Shown here in pieces: positions 45,774 to 53,603 of a stretch of 64,000 bases of DNA. The number at the start of each line of letters is the position of its first letter. Position 1 is the first letter of the stretch. The position numbers and the translations under genes are program-made. The DNA comes from CAZKNJ01 sp964554185 (GTDB lineage Bacteria; 4484-113). The notes under the pieces were generated by a model that searched no databases, had not been told where the DNA came from, and saw only the letters and a list, made by a program, of their open reading frames with translations. The stretch is taken from assembly GCA_964554185.1 (NCBI GenBank), contig CAZKNJ010000004.1, forward strand, positions 1 through 64,000. Reading direction: 5' to 3'.

Positions 45774-46091
45774 ATGTCAACTGTAAGGCCAATCAGCACG
45801 AAAGAAGTGGTTGTCTCCGCTGAGGAGATTAAAGGTCTTTGCGCGACCTGCAACGCTGCAAGCGATTGCGCCATCCGCAAGGACTGCAACAAACCCATCT
45901 GGTTCTGCGAGGAGTTTGACGACTACGTGGTCGTCGCCGACCGGACCCCCAAACAGGCTCCTCCGCGCCGTGAAGCGTCGGCGAAGCCCAACGGCGGCTC
46001 GCAGGGCATCTGCAGCAACTGCTCGACCCGCCAGAACTGCAGCTACCGGACGCCGGGCTCGGAAATCTGGTTCTGTGAGGACTACAGCTAG
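45774..46091 (+). CDS. Twin-motif cysteine-rich protein, likely metal or Fe-S binding
   Basis: A 105-residue protein built of two similar cysteine modules. Module 1 has Cys23, Cys26, Cys32, Cys38 and Cys45 (GLCATCNAASDC ... IWFCEEFDDY). Module 2 has Cys80, Cys83, Cys89 and Cys101 (GICSNCSTRQNC ... IWFCEDYS). The shared form is C-x2-C-x5-C ... W-F-C-E. A Pro/Arg/Lys linker joins them. This spacing suits zinc or an Fe-S cluster; I know of no assigned function. GGAGGA lies seven bases before ATG 45774. It is the first gene before the NuoE/NuoF/NuoG-like operon. Confidence 0.8.
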   Translation: MSTVRPISTKEVVVSAEEIKGLCATCNAASDCAIRKDCNKPIWFCEEFDDYVVVADRTPKQAPPRREASAKPNGGSQGICSNCSTRQNCSYRTPGSEIWFCEDYS

Positions 46092-46106
46092 GCTTTGCCC
46101 AAAAGG

Positions 46107-46120
46107 GCAGCCGCGGCTGC
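46107..46120 (+). terminator. Weak hairpin after the Cys-rich gene
   Basis: GCAGCCGCGGCTGC, a 14-base palindrome followed by TTTGATT, 16 bases after the stop. Possibly a partial terminator that sets the small protein's expression above the downstream genes. Confidence 0.35.
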
Positions 46121-46155
46121 TTTGATTCTGCAACCCATCCACTGGTGACAGCGAT

Positions 46156-46986
46156 ATGGATCCTGAACAGGCACTGACTCCGCAAACCCGCAATGGCGAG
46201 ATGGACGGACTCATCTCGCTGCTGGAGCGCATCCAGGCCAGGTACAACTACCTGCCGGAGGAGGCTCTGCGCGAAGTATCCGAGACCACCGGCCGCTCCC
46301 TCGTGGACATCTACGGCGTGGCAACCTTCTATAGGGCGTTCAGCCTGAAGCCGCGCGGCAAACACCTCGTGTCCGTCTGTCTGGGCACGGCGTGCCATGT
46401 GCGCGGCGGCCCGGCGATTGCCGAGGAATTTGAGCGCCGGCTGGGGATACGGGCTGGCGAAACCACCGACGACCGCGAATTCACGCTGGAAACGGTGAAC
46501 TGCCTGGGAGCCTGCGCACTCGGGCCGGTTGCGGTGGTCAACGGCAAGTACTTCTCGAAGGTGCGCAGGTCGGAAGTCAAGGAGATCATCCGGCAAGTCC
46601 TATCGGGCGCGGAAGAGATTGATCTTGCCACCGACCAGCGTGTCATTCCAGTGGAAGTTAACTGCCCCCGCTGCAACCACAGCCTAATGGACTCCAGCCA
46701 CCTCGTTGACGGCCTGCCGTCCATCCGGGTCAGCATCACTTTCGGGCGGGTTCACGGGTGGATGTGTTTGTCCGCGCTCTATGGAAGCTACAACGTCGTG
46801 TCGGAGTACCCGTTGCCGGCGAATGCGGTTATTCACTTCTTCTGCCCCCATTGCCACGAGGAGCTGTCGGGGCCGGTCGAATGCCCGGAGTGCGGCGCGC
46901 CGATGGTGCGGATGATTGTCCGCGGGGGCGGCGTCTTACAGGTATGTTCGCGTAAGGACTGCAAGGCCCACACGCTCGACATTTGA
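46156..46986 (+). CDS. NuoE/HydC-like [2Fe-2S] protein with C-terminal zinc-ribbon extension
   Basis: A 276-residue protein. Residues about 10-150 are the thioredoxin-like NuoE fold with Cys75, Cys80, Cys116 and Cys120 binding [2Fe-2S]. The remaining 120 residues are not part of NuoE and hold four C-x2-C or C-x4-C pairs: Cys170/173, Cys230/233, Cys243/246 and Cys264/269, enough for two zinc ribbons or rubredoxin-like sites. It is the likely partner of the NuoF-GltD fusion 50 bases downstream, as HydC is of HydB in bifurcating enzymes. The role of the extension is unknown. Confidence 0.9.
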   Translation: MDPEQALTPQTRNGEMDGLISLLERIQARYNYLPEEALREVSETTGRSLVDIYGVATFYRAFSLKPRGKHLVSVCLGTACHVRGGPAIAEEFERRLGIRAGETTDDREFTLETVNCLGACALGPVAVVNGKYFSKVRRSEVKEIIRQVLSGAEEIDLATDQRVIPVEVNCPRCNHSLMDSSHLVDGLPSIRVSITFGRVHGWMCLSALYGSYNVVSEYPLPANAVIHFFCPHCHEELSGPVECPECGAPMVRMIVRGGGVLQVCSRKDCKAHTLDI

Positions 46987-47036
46987 CCGTGAACGATGCT
47001 GACCGGATGCTTGACTAACTACTGAGGGAACACTGG

Positions 47037-50000
47037 ATGCAACGAGTCTCAACACTTGCTGATTTCTCGAACCTCCGGCGGATGATTCTCGGAGAACCAC
47101 AGAAGGATATGCCATGTCTCGTCGTATGCGCGGGCACTGGTGGCCAGGCCAGCGGCTCCAACGACATCATCCGTATCATCAAGCGCCAGATCATTGAGAA
47201 GAGCTACCAGGAGCGCATGTCGCTGCGCATCACCGGCTGCCAGGGCTTCTGCGAGATGGACCCGTTCATTCTCGTGGAGCCGGCGCTCAACCTCTACCCG
47301 CTCTTGAAAATGGAGGATGTGCCGCGCGTGATTGACGCAGTGGCGCAGGGGCGCGTGCTGGAGGATCTGCTTTACAAGGGGACTGGCGAGCGGAAATGCT
47401 ACCACTGCCAGAACGACATTCCCTTCTTTAAGAAGCAGACGCGCACCATCCTGGGGAAGAACGAGCAAATCGATCCTATCCGCCTGTACGACTACATCCG
47501 GTGCAATGGCTACGCTGCGCTGGAGAAAGTGCTGGAAGACCCCAAGCCGGGGTGGGTCATTGAGGAAGTGAAGCGCTCCGGCCTGCGCGGCCGCGGTGGC
47601 GCCGGATTCCCTACTGGAAAGAAGTGGGAGTTGGCGCGGGCTTCCGGCAACGGCGCGGGCCAGAAATACGTGGTCTGCAACGCGGACGAAGGTGACCCCG
47701 GCGCCTATATGGACCGCAGCCTGCTTGAAGGCAATCCGCACGCCATCATTGAGGGAATGCTCATCGCCGGCATCGCCATCGGCGCGACCAAGGGTTTCAT
47801 CTACGTGCGCAGCGAGTATCCATTAGCCATTAAGCACACGCTCATTGCGTTGCAGCAGGCCGGCGAGATGGGGCTGCTGGGCAAGAACATACTGGGCACT
47901 GGCATCGATTTCGACATTGAGATCGTGCGCGGCGCCGGCGCGTTTGTCTGCGGAGAGGAAACCGCGCTCATAAGGTCAATTGAAGGACTCATGGGTGAGC
48001 CGCGCCAGCGCCCGCCTTACCCAATAGTGAAGGGCATCTGGGGCCATCCCACCTGCATCAATAACGTTGAGACCCTGGCGAATGTGCCGGTAATAATCCG
48101 TGACGGCGCGGACGAGTACGCCAAAGTCGGCGTGCCGGGCAACACCGGAACCAAGATATTCAGCCTGGTCGGCAAGATACGCAACACCGGCCTGGTGGAA
48201 GTCCCGATGGGAATCACCATCGGCGAAATCGTCTACGACATCGGCGGCGGCCCCGTGGGCGAGGCCAAGATCAAGGCGGTGCAGACCGGCGGGCCCTCCG
48301 GCGGCTGCATCCCCGCGAGCATGTTTGACCTGCCCATTGACTACGACAGCCTGACCAAAGCGGGCTCCATTATGGGCAGCGGCGGCATGATCGTGATGGA
48401 CGAGAACACCTGCATGGTGGATGTCGCCAAGTACTTCATGGGCTTCCTGAAAGACGAGTCCTGCGGCAAGTGCTTCACCTGCCGCAAGGGCACGCAGCGG
48501 ATGTGGGAGCTGCTGGACGACATCACCAAGGGGCGCGGCACGCTCGCCCACCTAGACTTGCTGGAGGAACTGGCGCTGGTGGTGAAGGACACCACCATGT
48601 GCGGCCTGGGGCAGTCGGCGCCCAATCCCGTGCTCAGCACTCTCAAGTATTTCCGCGAGGAGTACGAAGAACATATTCTGGAGAAGCGCTGCCGCGCCTT
48701 CGTCTGCAAGGAGCTGGTGGGTGCGCCCTGCCAGACCGCCTGCCCGCTGGGCACCGAGGCCTGGCGCTATGTGGCGCACATCGCCCGGGGCGAATACGAG
48801 GACGCGTACACGGTTATCCGCGAAGCCAACCCCTTCCCCTCGGTGTGCGCCCGCGTGTGCAGCCACCCGTGCGAGAGCCACTGCCGCAGCGGCGTCGTGG
48901 GCACGCGCCCAATCGCCATCCGCGCGCTGAAGCGCTTCATCACCGACCGCATTGACCCGTCGGTGTACACGCCGAAGCGTGACCAGGCCAAGCGCCCGGA
49001 GCGTGTGGCCGTGGTCGGCTCCGGCCCGGCCGGAATGGCAGCCGCGCATTACCTTTCGCTCAAGGGCTATCCGGTGACCGTGTTTGAGGCGCTGCCGGAG
49101 CCGGGCGGGATGCTCATCAGCGGTATCCCCTCCTACCGGCTGCCGCGCGAAACTCTGCGCAAAGAAATCGCCTCGCTAGTGGACGAAAATGTGGCGGTTG
49201 AATGCGGCAAGGCGCTGGGCAAGGACTTCACAGTGGATGGCTTGTTCGGCGACGGCTATAAGGCGGTATTCCTGGCGATGGGCGCCCACAAGAGCCGCAA
49301 GCTCAATGTCGCGGGCGAAGACCTCAAGGGCGTCCATCCGGCGATTGAGTTCCTGAAAGCGTGGAACCTCCGCAGCGAGCAGCTTGCCACCGGCCACGTG
49401 GGCGTCATCGGCGGCGGGGACTCGGCGGTGGATGCTGCGCGCGTCGCGCTGCGCCAGCCCGGCGTGAAGAGCGTGACCATCTTCTACCGGCGCACGCGCA
49501 ACGAGATGCCTGCGCTGGCGGAGGAAGTTGATGCGGCGCTGGACGAGGGCATTAAGCTGGAGGCGCTGGTCTCGCCGCTGAAGATACATGCGGAGATTGA
49601 AGAAGGCGTGCCCGGCGAGGAGCTGGAGACGCCGCTGAAGATGACCTCCAAGGAGGCCCGCGTCACCGGTGTGGACTTCATCCGCAACGAGCTGGGCGCG
49701 GTGGACGCCAGCGGCCGGCGCAATCCAGTGCCGCTCAAGGGCAGCGAGTTCACCGCCAAACTGGACACTCTTATCGTCACCATCGGCGACGTTCCCGATA
49801 TTGATTACGTGGCGGACATGGGCCTGGCCGTCAGCAAATGGGGCACTCTCGTCTGCGACGAAGACACTCTGCTGACTAGCCGCGAAGGCGTTTTCGCTGG
49901 CGGCGATGTCGTCACCGGTCCAAACACTGTGGTGGAAGCGATTGCAGCCGGCAAGAAAGCCGCCGTGATGATCCACCGCTTCCTGCGCAGCGAGCCGCTG

Positions 50001-50273
50001 AAGCAGCCCGCACAGGTGAAGCTGCCTGAGGTGCTGGTGGAGCCCGTGATGCTGGACGAGGAGGAGCTGGAGACCGCCGAGCGGGTGGAACCGCCGCGCA
50101 TCGCGCCGGAACGCCGCGCGGCCGGCTTTGACGAGGTTGAGCTCACGCTCACGGTGGAGGACGCAACGCGCGAAGCCCGTCGCTGCTTGCGCTGCGACCT
50201 GGAGTTCACCCAGCGGCGGTACGACGATGATGAGCTGGAAGCTCCCATCCCCGTGGAGAAGGTGGCCCGCTGA
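47037..50273 (+). CDS. NuoF/HydB-like flavoprotein fused to a GltD/NfnB-like NAD(P)H domain
   Basis: A 1078-residue fusion. Residues about 25-115 are a thioredoxin-like [2Fe-2S] domain (VCAGTGG, ITGCQGFCE). Residues about 140-550 are NuoF-like: FMN/NADH loop RGRGGAGFPTG near 183, CNADEGDPGAYMDR, and the [4Fe-4S] motif ESCGKCFTCRKG near 473 with Cys in MCGLGQ. Residues about 551-1078 are GltD-like: N-terminal cysteine motifs (CQTACP, CARVCSHPCESHC), FAD loop VVGSGPAG near 658 and NADPH loop VIGGGDSA near 790. These are the two flavin modules of a bifurcating transhydrogenase in one chain. GAGGGA precedes ATG 47037. Confidence 0.92.
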   Translation: MQRVSTLADFSNLRRMILGEPQKDMPCLVVCAGTGGQASGSNDIIRIIKRQIIEKSYQERMSLRITGCQGFCEMDPFILVEPALNLYPLLKMEDVPRVIDAVAQGRVLEDLLYKGTGERKCYHCQNDIPFFKKQTRTILGKNEQIDPIRLYDYIRCNGYAALEKVLEDPKPGWVIEEVKRSGLRGRGGAGFPTGKKWELARASGNGAGQKYVVCNADEGDPGAYMDRSLLEGNPHAIIEGMLIAGIAIGATKGFIYVRSEYPLAIKHTLIALQQAGEMGLLGKNILGTGIDFDIEIVRGAGAFVCGEETALIRSIEGLMGEPRQRPPYPIVKGIWGHPTCINNVETLANVPVIIRDGADEYAKVGVPGNTGTKIFSLVGKIRNTGLVEVPMGITIGEIVYDIGGGPVGEAKIKAVQTGGPSGGCIPASMFDLPIDYDSLTKAGSIMGSGGMIVMDENTCMVDVAKYFMGFLKDESCGKCFTCRKGTQRMWELLDDITKGRGTLAHLDLLEELALVVKDTTMCGLGQSAPNPVLSTLKYFREEYEEHILEKRCRAFVCKELVGAPCQTACPLGTEAWRYVAHIARGEYEDAYTVIREANPFPSVCARVCSHPCESHCRSGVVGTRPIAIRALKRFITDRIDPSVYTPKRDQAKRPERVAVVGSGPAGMAAAHYLSLKGYPVTVFEALPEPGGMLISGIPSYRLPRETLRKEIASLVDENVAVECGKALGKDFTVDGLFGDGYKAVFLAMGAHKSRKLNVAGEDLKGVHPAIEFLKAWNLRSEQLATGHVGVIGGGDSAVDAARVALRQPGVKSVTIFYRRTRNEMPALAEEVDAALDEGIKLEALVSPLKIHAEIEEGVPGEELETPLKMTSKEARVTGVDFIRNELGAVDASGRRNPVPLKGSEFTAKLDTLIVTIGDVPDIDYVADMGLAVSKWGTLVCDEDTLLTSREGVFAGGDVVTGPNTVVEAIAAGKKAAVMIHRFLRSEPLKQPAQVKLPEVLVEPVMLDEEELETAERVEPPRIAPERRAAGFDEVELTLTVEDATREARRCLRCDLEFTQRRYDDDELEAPIPVEKVAR

Positions 50274-50950
50274 TGATCACACTCACGATAAACGGACTGG
50301 AAGTGCAGGTGGAAGAGGGCACCACGCTCCTGGAGGCGGCGCAGTTCCTTGGCTTCCCCATTCCGACGCTGTGCCACATGGAAGGGCTGTCGCCCTACGG
50401 GGCCTGCCGCCTGTGCGTGGTGGAAATCGGCCGGGAGCCAAACACCAGGCTCGTTTCCTCATGCACTTACCCCGCCGAAGAAGGCTTGAATGTGCGAACC
50501 GCCACGAGCCGCGTAGTGCGTGCGCGCAAGATGGTGCTGGAGCTGTTGCTCGCCACCTGCCCGCAGTCCAAGGTAATCCAGGACCTCGCCGCGGCGCACG
50601 AGATTCGCCAGCAGCGGTTCCGCCAGGAGCACGAGGACTGCATTATGTGCGGGCTGTGCGTGCGGATGTGCGAGGAGCAGATGATGGCCAAGGCCATCGG
50701 CTTCCGCGGGCGCGGCGAGAAACGCACGCTGGGCACGCCCTTTGATATCCGCAGCGAGGAATGCCGGCTCTGCGGCGGCTGCATGTATGTCTGCCCCGCC
50801 TGCCAGCTGCGCTGCACCTACAACGAGCCGGAGAAGGCCATCTGCGGCGGCTGCGCCAACCTCAGCCCGCCGTGCCTGGAGAAAGACGAATTCGACGACA
50901 TGATGTGCTACATGCAACCCTGTGTCGCCTGTGAAATAAAGAAGGAATGA
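50273..50950 (+). CDS. NuoG-like ferredoxin subunit with Cys-rich tail, no catalytic domain
   Basis: A 225-residue electron-transfer subunit. The [2Fe-2S] ligands are Cys34, 45, 48 and 64. Two [4Fe-4S] motifs use Cys123, 126, 129, 133 and Cys164, 167, 170, 174. The region where NuoG has its His-Cys cluster retains only Cys96, so that cluster is lost. The tail after 175 has eight further cysteines (177, 181, 191, 194, 201, 212, 217, 220). It has no H-cluster or molybdopterin domain. ATG overlaps the previous stop by one base, indicating coupled synthesis. Confidence 0.9.
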   Translation: MITLTINGLEVQVEEGTTLLEAAQFLGFPIPTLCHMEGLSPYGACRLCVVEIGREPNTRLVSSCTYPAEEGLNVRTATSRVVRARKMVLELLLATCPQSKVIQDLAAAHEIRQQRFRQEHEDCIMCGLCVRMCEEQMMAKAIGFRGRGEKRTLGTPFDIRSEECRLCGGCMYVCPACQLRCTYNEPEKAICGGCANLSPPCLEKDEFDDMMCYMQPCVACEIKKE

Positions 50951-50968
50951 GAAACCTACAAGGAGACC

Positions 50969-52657
50969 ATGATGTGGACGACCTTTTCCAGAGTTAACTC
51001 TTCGGCTGCAACCCTGACCAAGAACCGCACCGAGGGCTCGGTCACGCCGAGTTCCGGCATGTGCGTAACTTGCGTGGATGGCTGCATCGGTATGTGCGAA
51101 ATCGGCAAGTCCGCCTACCGAGGGCACGAGGTCATCTACCCGCAGCCGTTCGGCGTGATAACGACCGCCGCGGAAAAAACCTACCCGGTGGACTACTCCC
51201 ATTTCAACATCATGGGCACCGCCGTCGGGGCGCACGGCATTGAGGCCGATTCGGACAAGGCCGTGTTCCCGGCGGTGGACCTCACCGTAACCTTCGGCCA
51301 CGACAACGGGCTGAAGTTCAAGCTGCCCATAATGATCCCCGGCATCGGCTCCACCAACATCGCCAAGAACAACTGGGAGGGCCTGGCCATCGGCACCGCG
51401 CTGGCGGGCACCGGCCTGACCATCGGCGAGAACGTGGTGGGCATGGATCCCGAATCGACCATCAAGAACGGCCGGGTGGTGGATACGGTGGACCTCAAGC
51501 GCCGGGTGAAGCTGTTTACCGACCACCAGCGCGACGGCTGGGGCGCCATCATCGTCCAGTCCAACATCGAGGACACGCGGCTGGGGGTGCAGGAGTACGC
51601 CATCGGCGAGCTGGGCGTGGAATGTGTGGAGCTTAAGTGGGGGCAGGGCGCCAAGGACATCGGCGGCGAGGTCAAGATCCGCGAGCTGAAGAAGGCCCAG
51701 CTGCTCTACGAGCGCGGCTATGTAGTGCTGCCAAACCCGACCGACCCCAATGTGATAAAGGCCTTTGAGCGCGGCGCGTTCAAGGAGTTTGAGCGCCACT
51801 CGCGCGTGGGCATGGTCACGGAAGAGGGCTTCGCCCAGCGGGTGGACGAGCTGCGCAAAGCCGGCGCCAAGTACATCTTCCTCAAGACCGGCGCCTACCG
51901 GCCGGCCGACCTCGCGCGCGCGGTGAAGTACGCGTCCAAGTACCGCCTTGACCTGCTCACCGTGGACGGCGCGGGCGGCGGCACCGGCATGAGCCCCTGG
52001 CGCATGATGAACGAGTGGGGCGTCCCGCCGGTGGAACTGCACTCGCTGCTCTACGAATACTGCAAGGAGCTGCACGACCGCGGCGAGCACGTTCCCGCCG
52101 TCACCGTCGCCGGCGGCTTCACCTTTGAGGACCAGATGTTCAAAGGCCTGGCGCTGTGCGCGCCGTTCGCCAAGCTAATCGGCATGGCGCGCAGCCCCAT
52201 CGCCGCCGCGATGGTAGGCAAGACCATCGGCCGCACGATTGACCAGAACCAGGTGCCGGTGTACGTTGAGCGGTTCGGCAACACGAAGGACGAGATATTC
52301 GTCACCGCGGCCGACCTGCGCCACGAGCTGGGCGACGACGAGTTTGAGCGCATCCCGACCGGCGCGCTGGGCCTCTACACCTACTACGAGCGGCTCGCGC
52401 AGGGCCTGCGCCAGTTGATGGCGGGCAACCGCAAGTTCGCCCTGAAGTACATTGAGCGCGACGACATCGCGGCGCTGACGCACGAGGCGGCCGACATCAG
52501 CGGTATCACCTACATCATGGACGTGGACAAGGCCGAGGCAGCGAAGATACTCGGCGCCAACGGCAAGGGCTCAAAGAAGGCTGCGGCGTCGGCGAAGCCC
52601 GCCGCCAAGAACGACGGCAAGCGCACACCGGCTTCCAAGTCCGGCGCGAAGAAGTAA
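50969..52657 (+). CDS. FMN-binding glutamate synthase-domain protein
   Basis: A 562-residue protein matching the FMN/synthase domain of glutamate synthase (GltB2 type). Core motifs include IMIPGIGSTNIAKNNWEG near 116, VECVELKWGQGAKDIGGEVK near 213, DLLTVDGAGGGTGMSPW near 330 and VAGGFTFEDQMFKGLALCA near 373. It lacks the glutaminase domain, so ammonia would come from elsewhere. An N-terminal C-x2-C-x3-C-x3-C motif (Cys32, 35, 39, 43) may bind an Fe-S cluster; the last about 35 residues are a Lys/Ala/Ser tail. AAGGAGA precedes ATG 50969, 18 bases after the NuoG-like gene. Confidence 0.88.
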   Translation: MMWTTFSRVNSSAATLTKNRTEGSVTPSSGMCVTCVDGCIGMCEIGKSAYRGHEVIYPQPFGVITTAAEKTYPVDYSHFNIMGTAVGAHGIEADSDKAVFPAVDLTVTFGHDNGLKFKLPIMIPGIGSTNIAKNNWEGLAIGTALAGTGLTIGENVVGMDPESTIKNGRVVDTVDLKRRVKLFTDHQRDGWGAIIVQSNIEDTRLGVQEYAIGELGVECVELKWGQGAKDIGGEVKIRELKKAQLLYERGYVVLPNPTDPNVIKAFERGAFKEFERHSRVGMVTEEGFAQRVDELRKAGAKYIFLKTGAYRPADLARAVKYASKYRLDLLTVDGAGGGTGMSPWRMMNEWGVPPVELHSLLYEYCKELHDRGEHVPAVTVAGGFTFEDQMFKGLALCAPFAKLIGMARSPIAAAMVGKTIGRTIDQNQVPVYVERFGNTKDEIFVTAADLRHELGDDEFERIPTGALGLYTYYERLAQGLRQLMAGNRKFALKYIERDDIAALTHEAADISGITYIMDVDKAEAAKILGANGKGSKKAAASAKPAAKNDGKRTPASKSGAKK

Positions 52658-52675
52658 CGATCAACCCTCTCGCTG

Positions 52676-52715
52676 CGCCCGCCGGGGCACCAGGCTTCGG
52701 TGGGCGCTGCGGGCG
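52676..52715 (+). terminator. Terminator of the flavoprotein operon
   Basis: CGCCCGC (52676-52682) pairs with GCGGGCG (52709-52715), followed by TTTT. It lies 18 bases after the operon's last stop. Confidence 0.6.
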
Positions 52716-52738
52716 TTTTCCCTTATTCCCTGCAATCA

Positions 52739-52760
52739 CGGGCTCCTGCGAAGGAGCCCG
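52739..52760. terminator. Second, bidirectional terminator hairpin
   Basis: Perfect 8-base stem CGGGCTCC / GGAGCCCG with a TGCGAA loop, followed by TTTG on the plus strand. It separates the plus-strand operon from the convergent gene ending at 52799. Confidence 0.7.
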
Positions 52761-52798
52761 TTTGCCCGACCGGGCGAGCAAGGGTCTGGCGACTCCGC

Positions 52799-53173
52799 CT
52801 ATCCCAGCGCTTTTTTCAGCGCATCCAGCATCTTGGCGGGGTCGACAAGCTTCACCTTTTTCGCGGCGGTCCCAAGCAGCTTCTTGGCGTCCTCGTGCAG
52901 CTCTTTGGGAACCGCCAACAGTACCGGTACGTTGTAGTTGAAGCAGCTCTGCAGGATGTCCTCGGTGCTGGCCTCCCAGCGCGGCGGCGCCACTACTTTG
53001 TGCAGGTAGCCGATAACCGCATGCACTTTGTCCTTGCCGCTGAAGAGGCGCACGTTCTTGCCGTGGCCGTCGTAGCCGTTGCTCACCGGCAGCGTGTCAT
53101 GCCCCCGGGCTACGAGGCTGGTGAGCCACACCGGGTCTGTCCCTTCGAAGTAACCGACTACTTTACGATTCAT
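52799..53173 (-). CDS. Small cytosolic protein of unknown function
   Basis: A 124-residue protein beginning MNRKVVGYFEGTDPVWLTSLVARG, with VRLFSGKDKVHAVIGYLHKV in the middle and a Lys-rich C-terminal helix. The alternating strand/helix pattern suggests a small Rossmann-like fold. I recall similar short proteins in anaerobes but can give no function. The start Met at 53173 has a strong GAGGAGGA. A minus-strand extended -10 (TGC TAGAAT, 53239-53247) lies 66 bases upstream. Confidence 0.72.
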   Translation of the reverse strand: MNRKVVGYFEGTDPVWLTSLVARGHDTLPVSNGYDGHGKNVRLFSGKDKVHAVIGYLHKVVAPPRWEASTEDILQSCFNYNVPVLLAVPKELHEDAKKLLGTAAKKVKLVDPAKMLDALKKALG

Positions 53174-53238
53174 CTTGTCCTCCTCTTTCTGCCGCGCCGG
53201 GCGCGTCATTTCCGCCGGGCGCTAGGCGTTTGCCTGCT

Positions 53239-53247
53239 ATTCTAGCA
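53239..53247 (-). promoter_or_regulatory. Extended -10 for the gene ending at 52799
   Basis: On the minus strand, TGC (53247-53245) followed by TAGAAT (53244-53239), identical to the nuo promoter element. Confidence 0.5.
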
Positions 53248-53262
53248 TATGGGGCGGCCGCG

Positions 53263-53283
53263 CTGTAAGGAAAACACTTACAG
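53263..53283. promoter_or_regulatory. 21-base dyad CTGTAAG-N7-CTTACAG
   Basis: Perfect 7-base arms around GAAAACA. It covers the -35 region of the minus-strand promoter and lies about 80 bases upstream of the toxin-antitoxin -10 box (TATAAT, 53366-53371). Candidate operator. Confidence 0.4.
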
Positions 53284-53365
53284 GGCAGGCTTACACACTG
53301 AAGCAATCGGGCTTCCTGGCGAGACGGGCGGGCTAGGCAGCGCTGGCGGGAAAGGCTCCCTCGGG

Positions 53366-53371
53366 TATAAT
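53366..53371 (+). promoter_or_regulatory. -10 element of the toxin-antitoxin operon
   Basis: Perfect TATAAT, 19 bases before the GTG at 53391. GAGGTG at 53379-53384 is the ribosome site. Confidence 0.5.
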
Positions 53372-53390
53372 AGCGTAGAGGTGAAATACG

Positions 53391-53603
53391 GTGCCCAAAC
53401 AGCGCAAAGTTGAAATCGTGCTCCGGGACGGCAAGCCCTCCGCCGTCATCCTGGACATCGCGGAATACGAGAGGCTGCTGGAGAGAGCCGAGGATTTGTA
53501 CGACCTCAAGATGCTGGCGGAAATGAGAAAGAGCGCGCTGAGATTCCGCACACTGGAGGACTTCCTGCAGGAGCACGAATCCGGTGTATCAAGTTCTGCT
53601 TGA
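53391..53603 (+). CDS. Type II antitoxin, Phd/YefM/RelB-like
   Basis: A 70-residue acidic protein with an N-terminal DNA-binding-like beta-alpha segment (VEIVLRDGKPSAVILDIAEYERLLE) typical of Phd/YefM-type antitoxins and a helical C-terminus that would wrap the toxin. GTG start after GAGGTG. It overlaps the toxin gene by 20 bases, the usual arrangement for autoregulated pairs. Confidence 0.82.
   Translation: MPKQRKVEIVLRDGKPSAVILDIAEYERLLERAEDLYDLKMLAEMRKSALRFRTLEDFLQEHESGVSSSA

Noticed and set aside
50273..50950. HydA-type [FeFe]-hydrogenase subunit
   Set aside because: The ferredoxin-like N-terminus fits, but the protein ends at residue 225 and contains no H-cluster domain; no other gene in the operon supplies one.
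50459..52090. Long open frame on the minus strand opposite the NuoG-like and GltS-like genes
   Set aside because: It spans two well-identified plus-strand genes and reads as His/Ala/Leu-rich noise.
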